DNA of 64,000 nt. Source: Actinomycetota bacterium. Lineage in GTDB: Bacteria; Actinomycetota; Actinomycetes; Streptosporangiales; Streptosporangiaceae. Positions 30,422 to 39,086 of the stretch are shown here, one piece after another. The stretch lies in the NCBI GenBank assembly GCA_003168255.1, contig PMSU01000117.1:1-64000 (forward strand), given 5' to 3'. The notes beneath the pieces were generated by a model. That model ran no database searches, was not told the origin of the DNA, and worked only from the letters and a program-made list of their open reading frames with translations. Positions within the stretch are counted from its first letter, which is position 1. Each line of letters begins with the position of its first letter. The translations under genes and the position numbers were made by a program.

Positions 30422-31702
30422 TCAGGCCGGGCCGTCTGTGCTCACGCAGACGCGGTTGCGGCCCTGGGCTTTGGCCCGGTACAGCGCGACGTCGGCGGCG
30501 GCGATCAGGTCATCGAGGTCGCGGCGGGCGGTGGCGAGGGTGGCGACTCCGATCGATACCGTCACCCGCAGCGGCACTTGCGTGCTGCTGCCGTTCCCGG
30601 TGGTGACGGTGATCTCGGCCAGCTTGGCGCGCAGCCGTTCGGTGATCTGGGCGGCGGTGGCGGCGTCGGTCTGCGGGAGCAGGATGGCGAACTCCTCGCC
30701 GCCGAACCGGCCGATGAGGTCGTAGTCGCGCAGCAGGGCGCGCAGGGTGGCCGACAGGGCGGCCAGGACGGCGTCCCCGGTGAGGTGGCCGTGGGTGTCG
30801 TTGACGGCTTTGAAGTGGTCGATGTCGAGCATGGCGACCGCGAGCGGGGCGTGGGTGCGGCTGGCGCGGCTGATCTCGACCCGGGCTTCGCGTTGCCAGG
30901 TGACGGCGTTGAGCAGGCCGGTTTTGGCGTCGATGCGGGAGGCGTGTTCGAGTTCGGCGTGCCGCAGCGAGCGTTGCAGTAGCGTCACCAGGGGCAGGAA
31001 CAGGCCGAGCAGCAGCCAGTTGGCCGCGAGTGTCACGGAGGCGACCAGGCCCAGGCACAGCTCGGCGGCGTCGTTGTAGAGCGGCTCGCGCAGGAATTCC
31101 AGGTCCCGCAGCCGCACCGTGGGGTCCGAGCCCTTGACGGCGGTGAACACCAGGCCGACGTTGACGGCCCAGCGGAGCACGGCGCAGGCCGTGGCAGCGG
31201 CGATCCAGGCCAGCCAGTGATACCCGGGGCCGGTGGTGACGCCGGGCAGGCGGGCGGCGGCGGTGTGGAAGGCCCACGACGCCGCGCCGTAGGCCAGCCC
31301 GACCGAGGCGGCGGTGAAGACCCGGCGGTACAGCATGGTCTGGCGGGTGCGCCATTGGGTGAAGGCGAGCTTGGCGACCGGCGCGGCCAGCACGTAGACC
31401 GGGGGCAGGAATAGCGCCATGGGGAGCTGCCACACCCCGTACACGTCGCGGATCAGCCCGGCTGGCTCCCCGGAGCGGCGGGTCAGCTCGATCGAGGCCG
31501 CGCCGAAGCCCAGCAGCAGCGCGAACAACGCCAGGTCCCGCAGCCCGAACCTGGTCTGCAACGCCGCAGCGCCGAGGGCGGCGGCCCACCCGGCGGTCAC
31601 CGCGAGGACGAAGACGGCCAGCCAGCGCGGCAGTTCCCACACCGGCCAGGCACGCACCCGGGCACCCCACCCGGCGGGGCGCGGTGCTGCCTGGCTGTCC
31701 AT
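30422..31702 (-). CDS. membrane-bound diguanylate cyclase (GGDEF protein)
   Basis: The 426-aa product has about six to seven hydrophobic segments over residues 25-245, a cytoplasmic linker, and a GGDEF domain from about 255 to 420. That domain carries DAKTGLLNA, DIDHFKAVNDTHGHLTGD, the active site RFGGEEFAILLP (GGEEF) and SIGVATL, so all catalytic residues are present. It synthesises c-di-GMP, which controls development in streptomycetes. No RxxD inhibitory site is obvious before GGEEF (DYDLIGRFGGEEF). It is cargo in the mobile element, downstream of RiPP cassette A. Confidence 0.93.
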   Translation of the reverse strand: MDSQAAPRPAGWGARVRAWPVWELPRWLAVFVLAVTAGWAAALGAAALQTRFGLRDLALFALLLGFGAASIELTRRSGEPAGLIRDVYGVWQLPMALFLPPVYVLAAPVAKLAFTQWRTRQTMLYRRVFTAASVGLAYGAASWAFHTAAARLPGVTTGPGYHWLAWIAAATACAVLRWAVNVGLVFTAVKGSDPTVRLRDLEFLREPLYNDAAELCLGLVASVTLAANWLLLGLFLPLVTLLQRSLRHAELEHASRIDAKTGLLNAVTWQREARVEISRASRTHAPLAVAMLDIDHFKAVNDTHGHLTGDAVLAALSATLRALLRDYDLIGRFGGEEFAILLPQTDAATAAQITERLRAKLAEITVTTGNGSSTQVPLRVTVSIGVATLATARRDLDDLIAAADVALYRAKAQGRNRVCVSTDGPA

Positions 31703-32020
31703 CGGTCCCCTCCGTGGCTGGTGCCGGCCACTGCGGGCAGATGTCCGGCATAGCCGTCAGTGACGAGTTAGCACCACATTGTGGCTCACCTGCGGCTAGC
31801 GGTGTCAAGCGCAACCCGTGAACAGGTGCCGGCGATGAGCGACAGGCGAAGCGGGCAGGTATCTCCCGGTTGCGTGGATGTCAACAGGCGTGGGGATAAT
31901 CCAGGCAAACGCCTCGTACCTGAAGGCAGCTCACGCCCGCGGCCCGGGTCGGGGACCGCGGCGGCTGTTTGTCACCTGGAAGGGAGGCGGGCCACATGCG
32001 CGAGTGGGGTTGGGGCTGAG
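31703..32020. other. 318-bp region upstream of the diguanylate cyclase
   Basis: No gene is supported. A small palindrome CCACATTGTGG at 31774-31784, about 72 bp upstream of the cyclase start, could be an operator. The rest lacks clear promoter motifs. Confidence 0.4.
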
Positions 32021-33256
32021 TCAGCCCGCCTGGCGGTTACTGATCGCCAGCACGAGTGCGGTCACCGCGCCAACAGCGCCGCTGGCCGCGATCACCAGTT
32101 GGGGAGCGAACCGGGCTGCGGCGGCGCCGGCGAGGATGACGGCGCCGCCCTGGCCCAGGTACATGCCCGCCTGGGCCAGGCCGAACGCCTGGCCGCGCTG
32201 CGCCGGGGGTGCCGCCGCTACGAAGGCCGCGTTCGCGGCGATCTGGTAGCACCCCAGCGCGCCGCAGGCGAACAGCACCGCCAGCGTCGCTGCCGCCGGA
32301 GGGCGGGCCGCCAGCAGCACCAGTACCAGGCAGCACGCCACCGCCAGCGGCCCCAGCCAGGCCCTGCGCCGCGCGGTCGGGACCAGCCGGGAGAAGGCCA
32401 CCGCGCCCGCTGAGATGCCCAGTGCCGTTGCCGCGAGGATCAGCCCGGTCAGCAGGTCACCCCCGTGCAGCCGGCGCGCCAGCGGCGCGGCTAGCCCCTC
32501 GGGCACCACGGCGAAGGTGGCCAGCCAGCCGAACAGCATCGGCGTGCGCAGCCCCGGGCGGCTGAATACCAGCCGGAACCCGGTCACCGCATCAGCCAGC
32601 GGCGCGAGCCACCGCCGCCCGGCCCCGGCCGCCGCCGGGCGGGCCCGCACGCCCGTGCCGACCAGCAGGGCCGAGGCGGCGAAGGTTGCCGCGTCAGCGG
32701 CCAGGCACACCCGGGCGCTGGTGAACCCCAGCAGCGCGCCGCCGCCCGCGAACCCGGCCACTTGCGCGAGCTGGAAGGTGGTCATCGTCACTGCCGTGCC
32801 CAGCACGTACCGGTCTCCGGTCAGGATGTCGGGGTACAGCGCCGCGCGGGCAGCGGTGAACGGCGCGGTGAACAGCGTCACCGCGAACAGCAGCACCACC
32901 AAGGCCGCCAGCGGGATACCGGGGATCACCATGACCAGCACTAGCCCAGCGCGGGCCAGGTCGCAGGTGATCATCACCGTGCGGCGGGGCAGCCGGTCCG
33001 CCAGCCCCGACAGCAGCACCCCGCCAGCGAACACCGCGATGATCGACGCCGCGTACGTCACCGCCGCCAGCAACGCCGAGCGGGTCCGGTCATACACCAG
33101 CACCGTCAGCGCCACCCGGGCCAGCTGATCACCTGCCACCGACAGCAACTGCGCCAGCCACAGCGCCCGGAACTCCCCGACCGCGAACACGTCCCGGTAG
33201 GTAACAGGCGCTGGCGCATGACGGCCGGGCACGCCTGTGGCTGCTGCCCTACGCAT
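32021..33256 (-). CDS. MFS transporter, likely exporter of cassette A product
   Basis: The 411-aa membrane protein has about 10-12 hydrophobic helices and begins MRRAAATGVPGRHAPAPVTYRDVFAVGEFRALWLAQLLSVAGDQ, typical of the drug-efflux/enterobactin-exporter-like MFS group, with the loop-2 motif GGVLLSGLADRLPRRTVM (G-L-D-R-R). The ATG at 33256 overlaps the methyltransferase stop by 8 bp, so it is translationally coupled to RiPP cassette A. Export of, or immunity to, the peptide is inferred. Cassette B has no equivalent. Confidence 0.85.
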   Translation of the reverse strand: MRRAAATGVPGRHAPAPVTYRDVFAVGEFRALWLAQLLSVAGDQLARVALTVLVYDRTRSALLAAVTYAASIIAVFAGGVLLSGLADRLPRRTVMITCDLARAGLVLVMVIPGIPLAALVVLLFAVTLFTAPFTAARAALYPDILTGDRYVLGTAVTMTTFQLAQVAGFAGGGALLGFTSARVCLAADAATFAASALLVGTGVRARPAAAGAGRRWLAPLADAVTGFRLVFSRPGLRTPMLFGWLATFAVVPEGLAAPLARRLHGGDLLTGLILAATALGISAGAVAFSRLVPTARRRAWLGPLAVACCLVLVLLAARPPAAATLAVLFACGALGCYQIAANAAFVAAAPPAQRGQAFGLAQAGMYLGQGGAVILAGAAAARFAPQLVIAASGAVGAVTALVLAISNRQAG

Positions 33257-34424
33257 GCCCGGCGGTCTCGCCGCTGGGCTGGAGAGCCCAGCCTGGCCCG
33301 GCGGCGCTGCGATGCCAGAGCCGGTGGCAGCCATCGGTGGTGACGGTCAGCCCGAACTCCTGCCGGGCCGGGCTGCCCAGGGCCACCCAGTCGTCATGGA
33401 TCTCCTCGAGGTGATCCCACAGCCGCGCGGGGCCGCCTTGCACCACGGTCGTCTCGCCGGCGTCCTGGCGTGCCCATGAGCTGTCGCGGCCGAGCAGCCA
33501 GGTCCGCGGCGGGCCGTCACCGGGCAGCAGGCCCAGGCGCTGCACTCCGGGCAGCCGCAGCGCGGCCAGCATGCCGAAGGCGTCATGGTCGAGCAGGGAC
33601 GCCGGGACGGTCGTCAGTGTCTCCTGCCCGGCCTCGTCCTGGTGCGTTTCCAGCAGGTCGAGAGCATCCGGTGGCGGGCAGGTGCGGGTGGGCATGAACC
33701 CCCCCGCGAACGGCAGGAAGTGACCGGTGGCCTCCTCACCTGTGACCCTGAGCAGGGCCAGCGCGCCGCCGCCGAGTTCCCGGTACAGGTTGACCATGAT
33801 CAGGCCGCCGGGGACGCTCTGGCAGATCCAGGCGGGCGGGACCTGCGGCATCGAGCAGGTGGCCATGATCCGGTCATACGGTGCCCTGCCGGGGTGCCCG
33901 CTGGCCCCGTCGGCGGCGGCCAGGGCCGGGTGATAGCCGAGCTGACGCAGCCGGGTTCGTGCCGTCTCGACCAGGCCGGCATCGATGTCGACGCTGGTCA
34001 CCTGACCGCTGCCCAGCCCTTCGCACAGCAGGGCGGCGTTGTAGCCGGTGCCGGTGCCGATCTCCAGCACCCGCTCGGTGCCGGTCACCGCCAGCGCCTC
34101 CAGCATCATCGCCATCAGCGACGGCTGCGATGACGACGACAGCCAGGTACCGCCGTCAAGCTGGGTCACCAGCGGCTCGTCGGTGTAGACCTGCTCCAGC
34201 CACTCCCGGGCCCGGCCCGGCTGGGTGCCGTCCAGCAGCTCATAGCGGCCGGTGTGCCCGGGGTCGATGAAGATGCGCGGGGTGAATGCGTCGCGCGGGA
34301 CGGCACGGAACGCCTGCGCCCAGCGGGGTGACCGTAGCGCGGCGCGGGCGGTCAGGCTGCTGGTCAGCGCCTCGGCCAGCTCAGCCCGCAGGCCCTCATT
34401 CGCGGCCGGTGTGTGGCGGTTCAT
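33249..34424 (-). CDS. tgmC: protein-isoaspartate O-methyltransferase-like enzyme of RiPP cassette A
   Basis: The 391-aa SAM-dependent enzyme has motif I VLEIGTGTGYNAALLCEGLG near residue 130 and the PIMT-type substrate segment VTQLDGG...SSSSQPSLMAMMLEAL. Motifs YDRIMATCSMPQVPPAWI and GGLIMVNLYRELGGGALALLR follow. About 170 extra C-terminal residues distinguish it from housekeeping PCMT, as in the ATP-grasp RiPP-associated methyltransferases. Related enzymes methylate an Asp of the cyclised peptide, which then forms aspartimide. The start overlaps the ATP-grasp stop by 4 bp. It is paralogous to the gene at 48445-49650. Confidence 0.9.
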   Translation of the reverse strand: MNRHTPAANEGLRAELAEALTSSLTARAALRSPRWAQAFRAVPRDAFTPRIFIDPGHTGRYELLDGTQPGRAREWLEQVYTDEPLVTQLDGGTWLSSSSQPSLMAMMLEALAVTGTERVLEIGTGTGYNAALLCEGLGSGQVTSVDIDAGLVETARTRLRQLGYHPALAAADGASGHPGRAPYDRIMATCSMPQVPPAWICQSVPGGLIMVNLYRELGGGALALLRVTGEEATGHFLPFAGGFMPTRTCPPPDALDLLETHQDEAGQETLTTVPASLLDHDAFGMLAALRLPGVQRLGLLPGDGPPRTWLLGRDSSWARQDAGETTVVQGGPARLWDHLEEIHDDWVALGSPARQEFGLTVTTDGCHRLWHRSAAGPGWALQPSGETAGHA

Positions 34425-35389
34425 GCCAGGACCTCCACGCAGGTGAGGGCGTCGGCGATGGCGGCGGCGATCGGCAGGCCGGTGGCCCGCTCGATGAACG
34501 CCCACTGGCCGTTCGGGTTGACCTCCAGGAACACCCACTCGCCTGCGGGGGTGAGCAGGAAGTCGAACGCGCCGAACCGCAGCCGCAGCGCGGCCATCAG
34601 CGCCCGCACCCCTGCCGCGACCGGTGCGGGTACGTCGGTGCGTGAGTAGCTGAGGTGTGCCTGGTCGGCCCGCCAGTCCAGCGCGGCGGCCGGGGAGTGC
34701 GCGTGGATGGCGGCGGCGAACATCTGCCCGTCCACCACGGTGAGGCGGATCGCGTACTGGCAGGTGATCCGCTCCTGGAACAGGGTCATCGTCACCCCGA
34801 CCGCGTCGTCCCCCTCGGCTAGGTGCTGCGGCTCGACCGCCGAGGTGTAGAGCATGGGGTGCTCCCCCGGGCCCGGCGGCCGGGCCGGTGACAGCGCCTT
34901 GTAGACAACCTGGCCGACATTTCCGGCGAACGCGCGAGCCTCGGCTGCATCGTTGGTGATCAGCGTCTGCGGGACAGCCAGCCCGGCCCGGACCGCCTCG
35001 GCAAGCTGAACCGGCTTGTAGTCGGCGTAACCAGCCCGGTGCGGATGGTTCAGCCACCGCCGCTGCGCCATCAGCAGCCCGCCCAGCCCGCTGCGGGCCT
35101 CGGCGCGCGCCCATTCCGCCGCAGGTCCGGGCAGCGAGCCGAACCCGAAGGTCGTCGGCCGGCGGAAGTAGATCCCGCCAACCTCATCCAGCGCCACGCA
35201 CCGCTCGCCCGCCCGCAGCGTGCCCGCCCAGCCATCCGCTCCCAGCCTGCCGGTCACGCTCAGAGCGTGCGGGAAGTCGGCGGTATCGAAGCGCATCACC
35301 GTCGCGTGGCGGCGGTTCAGTTCTTCGACCACGAAGTCGGCCGTGGGATCAAACCAGTGGGTGATCACCAGGACGGTGCCGCCGGTCAT
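34421..35389 (-). CDS. tgmB: ATP-grasp RiPP maturase of cassette A (graspetide ligase)
   Basis: The 322-aa product begins VLVITHWFDPTADFVVEELNRRHATV, then RRPTTFGF, WLNHPHRAGYADYKPVQL, the ATP-binding lysine region VGQVVYKALS, LFQERITCQYAIR, and the Mg/ATP motif FDFLLTP...VFLEVNPNGQWAF. These match ATP-grasp ribosomal peptide maturases that form ester or amide side-chain links between Thr/Ser/Lys and Asp/Glu. It lies between precursor and methyltransferase, with 4-bp overlaps at both ends. Roughly half of its residues match the cassette B enzyme by eye. Confidence 0.92.
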   Translation of the reverse strand: MTGGTVLVITHWFDPTADFVVEELNRRHATVMRFDTADFPHALSVTGRLGADGWAGTLRAGERCVALDEVGGIYFRRPTTFGFGSLPGPAAEWARAEARSGLGGLLMAQRRWLNHPHRAGYADYKPVQLAEAVRAGLAVPQTLITNDAAEARAFAGNVGQVVYKALSPARPPGPGEHPMLYTSAVEPQHLAEGDDAVGVTMTLFQERITCQYAIRLTVVDGQMFAAAIHAHSPAAALDWRADQAHLSYSRTDVPAPVAAGVRALMAALRLRFGAFDFLLTPAGEWVFLEVNPNGQWAFIERATGLPIAAAIADALTCVEVLA

Positions 35390-35697
35390 CGGCCAGTGGA
35401 GTCCGTGTCACTGTCGTTACCCTCGCGGTCATGGCTTGCGGTCGAGGTGCTGGTGGAAGTCGAAGTGTGCTTCATAGCCGGCAGCAGCGAACCGTCATCC
35501 TCGGTCACTAGGCTGATCTGCCGGGCCGGATCGTAGCTGATCTTGGCGAAGTCGATCCGCACCACCGAGGCGGGCGGCGCAGCGGTGACATACCGCAGCC
35601 CGAACGGAAGCACCGCCGCCTCACTGGCCACCGCCTCGCCCGCCGTCGCGCCCAGCGGGAAGTGATCACCCTGCCATGCCAGTTCGTCCGTCTTCAT
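35386..35697 (-). CDS. tgmA: RiPP precursor A (ATP-grasp target peptide)
   Basis: The 103-aa precursor has a leader with LPFGLRYVTAAPP and SYDPARQISLVTEDD (the PFGLRY and RQIS blocks are shared with precursor B) and a C-terminal core beginning PAMKHTSTSTSTST. Five Thr alternate with Ser, then comes a loop (ASHDREGN) and the tail DSDTDSTGR. The pattern of alternating Thr facing alternating Asp is that of ester-linked graspetides. The ATG at 35697 is used; an in-frame start 4 codons earlier (MRSP) is possible, with GGAG close upstream. It overlaps the ligase gene by 4 bp. Confidence 0.92.
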   Translation of the reverse strand: MKTDELAWQGDHFPLGATAGEAVASEAAVLPFGLRYVTAAPPASVVRIDFAKISYDPARQISLVTEDDGSLLPAMKHTSTSTSTSTASHDREGNDSDTDSTGR

Positions 35698-36423
35698 CGG
35701 GGACCTCATCTCCTTGCGTGCGCGTTCTCCCGGGCCGGCGTGCCCGCAGGACGCCATCCCTGCTTGCTCGCAGGGTGAAGCGTCGCTCACACGCTGTGAG
35801 AACGCTCGCTATGTCACCATCTCACATCATCCGGCCGCTAGGGAGCGGGCAGCCGGCAGCGTGAGCCGGGGCAGCGGCGGAACGGCCACGGAACGTTCCG
35901 CTCCGACGTTCCGGCGCGGGAACCGGCGGAACGGATGCGGGCGGGAGCGGCATTGCGGCGGCTCTCTCATCTGGCTCATGGCCACGTGATCCTGATCCCC
36001 GGTTACTGCCGCCGAAGCATGGCCCGGTCGGGTGGGCATGGTGCCTGCTCCAGTGATGCGCAGAGTCCGCAGACGGAGATCCCGCCTCGCGATCTGGCGG
36101 TCATCCGCACATGACAGGGTCGCTGAGCCCGGCGCGGGGATAGCGGCAGGGTCCGGCAGCAAATGACAGCCAGCGGTATTCCACGTTCCTATCCGGTACT
36201 ATCCGGCAGACCCTGGTAATCGGTGGCCGGATGCTGTTCCAGATTGCATCCGATGAAGGCCGCGCCCACGGTGAGCAAGATGTCCATAAACCCGGGATAA
36301 CTATGGACCGGGCGCGGTCCATAGTTAAAATCAACCCATAATCCGGCACCGGATAAGGCGGGAAAGAGATCGCGGCGGCCGGGGGAACCGCACGGGGAAT
36401 TGGGGCAGCGGAAGGGGCGCATC
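35698..36423. other. 726-bp divergent region: cassette A promoter and candidate oriT
   Basis: No gene is supported. It separates the minus-strand RiPP cassette from the plus-strand mobC-relaxase pair. Near 35889-35900 is the palindrome CGGAACGTTCCG among other GGAAC/GTTCC motifs, a possible operator for cassette A. The half next to mobC is AT-richer and has the inverted repeat at 36299-36326 and paired TATCCGG repeats near 36188-36205. Confidence 0.5.
36299..36326. other. candidate origin of transfer (inverted repeat)
   Basis: AACTATGGACC (36299-36309) and GGTCCATAGTT (36316-36326) form a perfect 11-bp hairpin with a GGGCGC loop. It lies about 100 bp upstream of mobC; a further short palindrome ATCCGG-CA-CCGGAT follows at 36340-36353. 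Relaxases nick beside such hairpins, usually next to the mob genes. The nick site itself is not identifiable. Confidence 0.5.
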
Positions 36424-36876
36424 ATGGCCGAGACAGCTAGCAGCAGGACGTGCCAGCAAGCGGGGCACGGGGGACGCCGGTCGCGGCAGCAGGCCCGCCG
36501 GCCCTGCCGGGTGGAGTTCACCCTGACCGGTGGCGAGTTCGCGGAACTGGAGGCCGCCGCGAGCCGGGCGGGCCTGGCCCGGGGGGCGTATGCGGCCGAG
36601 GCGGCGCTGGCCGCCGCCCGGGGCATCGCCGGGGCCGCGGACGCGCCGCTGCGGGAGGCCCTGGCCGAGCTGATCCGCGCCTCTGGCCTGGTCCGCCGGA
36701 TCGGGGTCAACCTCAACCAGGCCGTGGCCCGGCTGAACGCGACCGGCCAGCGCTCGGGGGATCTGCTCCCGTATGCGGCTGAGAGCGTGCGCCGGGCCGC
36801 CCGCCTCGATGAGGCGGCCGAGGAAGTGCGCCGCGCGCTGCGGCAGGTCTCCCGCAGGTGCGCCGGGACCAGGTGA
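36424..36876 (+). CDS. MobC-like relaxosome accessory protein
   Basis: The 150-aa protein has a basic N-terminus, then a ribbon-helix-helix-like segment (VEFTLTGGEFAELEAAASRAGLARGAYAAEAAL) and the MobC-type block LRRIGVNLNQAVARLNATGQ (VRRIGVNLNQAVARLNA here). It helps a relaxase bind oriT. The ATG at 36424 precedes MAETASSRTC. It ends 10 bp before the relaxase gene. Confidence 0.82.
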   Translation: MAETASSRTCQQAGHGGRRSRQQARRPCRVEFTLTGGEFAELEAAASRAGLARGAYAAEAALAAARGIAGAADAPLREALAELIRASGLVRRIGVNLNQAVARLNATGQRSGDLLPYAAESVRRAARLDEAAEEVRRALRQVSRRCAGTR

Positions 36877-36886
36877 GCGCGGGCCG

Positions 36887-38398
36887 GTGATCGGGAAGAT
36901 CTCCGATCCGCGCGGCCAGCGAGTGGCCGGACTGCTGTATTACCTGTACGGGCCGGGCCGGTGTGAGGAGCACCGTGACCCGCACATCGTCGCCGGGTGG
37001 CGGCACCCGGCCGAACTGGAACCGCCGCTGCGCCCCGATGGCAGCCGGGACTTCCGGCGGCTTGCCGGGCTGCTGAACCAGCCGCACGACGCGCTCGGCG
37101 CGCGGGGGCACGCCCGCCCGGTGTGGCACTGCTCGCTGCGCGCCGCGCCCGAGGACAAGCTGCTCTCGGATGAGGAATGGGCGCAGGTCGCCGCCGACGT
37201 GATGCACCGCACCGGCCTGTCGGAACGCAGCGGCGAGGATGACGGGGTGCGGTGGATCGCGGTCCGGCACGGCCCCGACCACATTCACCTGGTGGCGATG
37301 CTGGCCCGCCAGGACGGCCGCAAGCCCCGGCTGGACTTCGAGCGGTACAAGGTCCGGGACGCCTGCCGGGCCGCAGAACAGGACTACGGGCTGCGGTCCA
37401 CCGCCCCCGCCGATCGCACCGCCGCCCGCCGCCCCGCCCGCGCCGAGACCGAGAAGGCCCGGCGGCGCGGCCAGGACGAGGCCCCCCGCATCACGCTGCG
37501 CCGCCACGTCGCGACCGCTGCGGCCGGGGCAGGCAGCCAGAGTGAGTTCTTCGCCCGCCTGGCCGAGGCCGGGGTGCAGGTCCGCCAGCGGTACAGCAGC
37601 ACCAGCCCCGGCGAGGTCACCGGGTACGCCGTCGCGCTGCCCGGCGACACCGCCAAGGACGGGGAGCCGGTCTGGTACGGCGGCGGGAAACTCGCCCCGG
37701 ACCTGACCTGGCCCAAGCTGCGGCACCGCTGGCAGCAGGACGGCAACGGCACCGCCGGGCCGGATGCGACCTGGGAGCAGGCCGCGCAGGCCACCCGCGA
37801 GGCCGCCTCGCAGGTCCGCGACCAGGCCCAGGCCGGCCCGGACGAGGCCGGCGACACCGCCTGGGCGGCGGCCGACACCCTGTACGCCGCTGCCGCCGCG
37901 CTCGGCGATCCGGGGCTGCGGCAGGCCGCCGACGAGTTCGCCCGCGCCGCCCGCCCGCCGCACGGGCGCATCCCCCGGCCTGCCCCCGCCGCGGCCAGCC
38001 TGCGGCAGACGGCGCGGCTGATCCGGGTGCTGGCCGCCGCGTCCGGGGACCCGCTGCCGGCCGCGCTGCTGCTGGTCATCGAGATCGCCGCACTCATCGA
38101 CGCCGTCGCCGGGCTGCGGGCCGCGCAGCGGTACGCCGCCCAGGCTGCCAGCGCCCGCCGCGCGGCCGAGCTGCTGCACGCCTGCTGCCCCGCCCCGGCT
38201 TCGGCGCCGGCACCGGATGCGCTGGCTGATGTGCTGCCCCGGGTACGGACCGCTGCCGACCTGGCCCGCCTCGGGTTCCCCGGCGGCACCGTACCGCTGC
38301 GCCGCGTGCTCGACCCGCAAGCCCCCAGGCCGCACGAGCCCGGCCGGTACGCCCCGCCGCCGCGCCGGCCCAAACCACCGCCCTATCGCGGCCGGTAA
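36887..38398 (+). CDS. relaxase/mobilization nuclease
   Basis: The GTG start at 36887 gives 503 aa beginning VIGKISDPRGQRVAGLLYYLYGPGRCEEH, the usual start of actinomycete element relaxases. Residues 65-150 contain PVWHCSLRAAPEDKLLSDEEW and the metal-binding motif RHGPDHIHLVAML (H-x-x-x-D-H-x-H); Tyr residues near position 20 (YYLYGP) are candidate catalytic residues. The C-terminal half is Ala/Gln-rich and helical. It nicks and pilots element DNA during mobilisation. No coupling protein gene is nearby. Confidence 0.88.
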   Translation: MIGKISDPRGQRVAGLLYYLYGPGRCEEHRDPHIVAGWRHPAELEPPLRPDGSRDFRRLAGLLNQPHDALGARGHARPVWHCSLRAAPEDKLLSDEEWAQVAADVMHRTGLSERSGEDDGVRWIAVRHGPDHIHLVAMLARQDGRKPRLDFERYKVRDACRAAEQDYGLRSTAPADRTAARRPARAETEKARRRGQDEAPRITLRRHVATAAAGAGSQSEFFARLAEAGVQVRQRYSSTSPGEVTGYAVALPGDTAKDGEPVWYGGGKLAPDLTWPKLRHRWQQDGNGTAGPDATWEQAAQATREAASQVRDQAQAGPDEAGDTAWAAADTLYAAAAALGDPGLRQAADEFARAARPPHGRIPRPAPAAASLRQTARLIRVLAAASGDPLPAALLLVIEIAALIDAVAGLRAAQRYAAQAASARRAAELLHACCPAPASAPAPDALADVLPRVRTAADLARLGFPGGTVPLRRVLDPQAPRPHEPGRYAPPPRRPKPPPYRGR

Positions 38399-38503
38399 CC
38401 GGGGAATGCCACCACCTCCGCCGGGCATTGTCCCGGCGGTACCGGACAATGCCGGGCTGTGCCTATTAGTGACGGGGAAGACCGGGAAACCGGCTGGCAT
38501 TGC

Positions 38504-38545
38504 CCGGACGGTACCGGACGGTGCCGATGCCTACCGGACGGTACC
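38504..38545. repeat. CCGGACGGT(A/G)CC repeats downstream of the relaxase
   Basis: Three 12-bp copies start at 38504, 38514 and 38534 (10- and 20-bp steps). A related CCGGCGGTACC is at 38433-38443 inside an IR CATTGTCC/GGACAATG. The 304-bp region 38399-38702 holds no gene. The array precedes the mini-protein gene and may be its operator or a replication site. Confidence 0.7.
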
Positions 38546-38705
38546 TATTTCCGGGTAAAGCCTTCCGCCCGGCCCTGGCTACGGGTTATCAAGGGATGGG
38601 GATTTTCATATCCCCGGGGGTTTTCCCGGGGACCGCATTCTTGGAAACCGCGCCACAGGGCGGCAGGTAAACGGGCCGCGCGGCCCGGGAAACAGGGGGA
38701 CCGTG

Positions 38706-38975
38706 ATGAGCCATGACACCGAGCCGGGCACACCGGCACAGCCATCGCCCCCGGCCCAGCCCGCCAGCCCGCGCCCGCCACGCTGCTCGGCCCGCCGCGC
38801 CAGCGGACGGCCGGCCCGGCCGCGCACGCCAGGCCGCGCCTGCCAACCCCGGCCGGCAAAGTACGACCTGTCCGAGGAGGACCGCCAGTGGGTCACCCGG
38901 ACCGCGGCCAGCCTCGGCCCGCTGACTGACCGGCAGCGCGACATCCTCGGCCTGCTGCTGCGCACCCGCCAGTGA
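38706..38975 (+). CDS. mini-protein with C-terminal LGPLTDRQRDILGLLLR motif
   Basis: The 89-aa product has a Pro/Arg-rich disordered N-terminal 55 residues and a helical C-terminus (SEEDRQWVTRTAASLGPLTDRQRDILGLLLRTRQ). The C-terminal motif is shared with the mini-proteins at 28790-29023 and 49761-50009. GTG at 38703 immediately precedes the ATG. It follows the relaxase gene and the CCGGACGGTACC repeats. Confidence 0.68.
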   Translation: MSHDTEPGTPAQPSPPAQPASPRPPRCSARRASGRPARPRTPGRACQPRPAKYDLSEEDRQWVTRTAASLGPLTDRQRDILGLLLRTRQ

Positions 38976-39086
38976 CCAACCACCCACCCGGCCTCTGCAT
39001 CCCGGCTGCCCCGCCCTTGCCCGGCAAGGACGGGGCAGCCCGCTGTCCCCGCCCGGGGACATGACCACACCTGGGAGGTACGGCCC

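Noticed and set aside
36713-38500. 595-aa open frame on the minus strand
   Set aside because: It is antisense to the mobC-relaxase genes, whose motifs are clear; low-complexity Gly/Arg composition.
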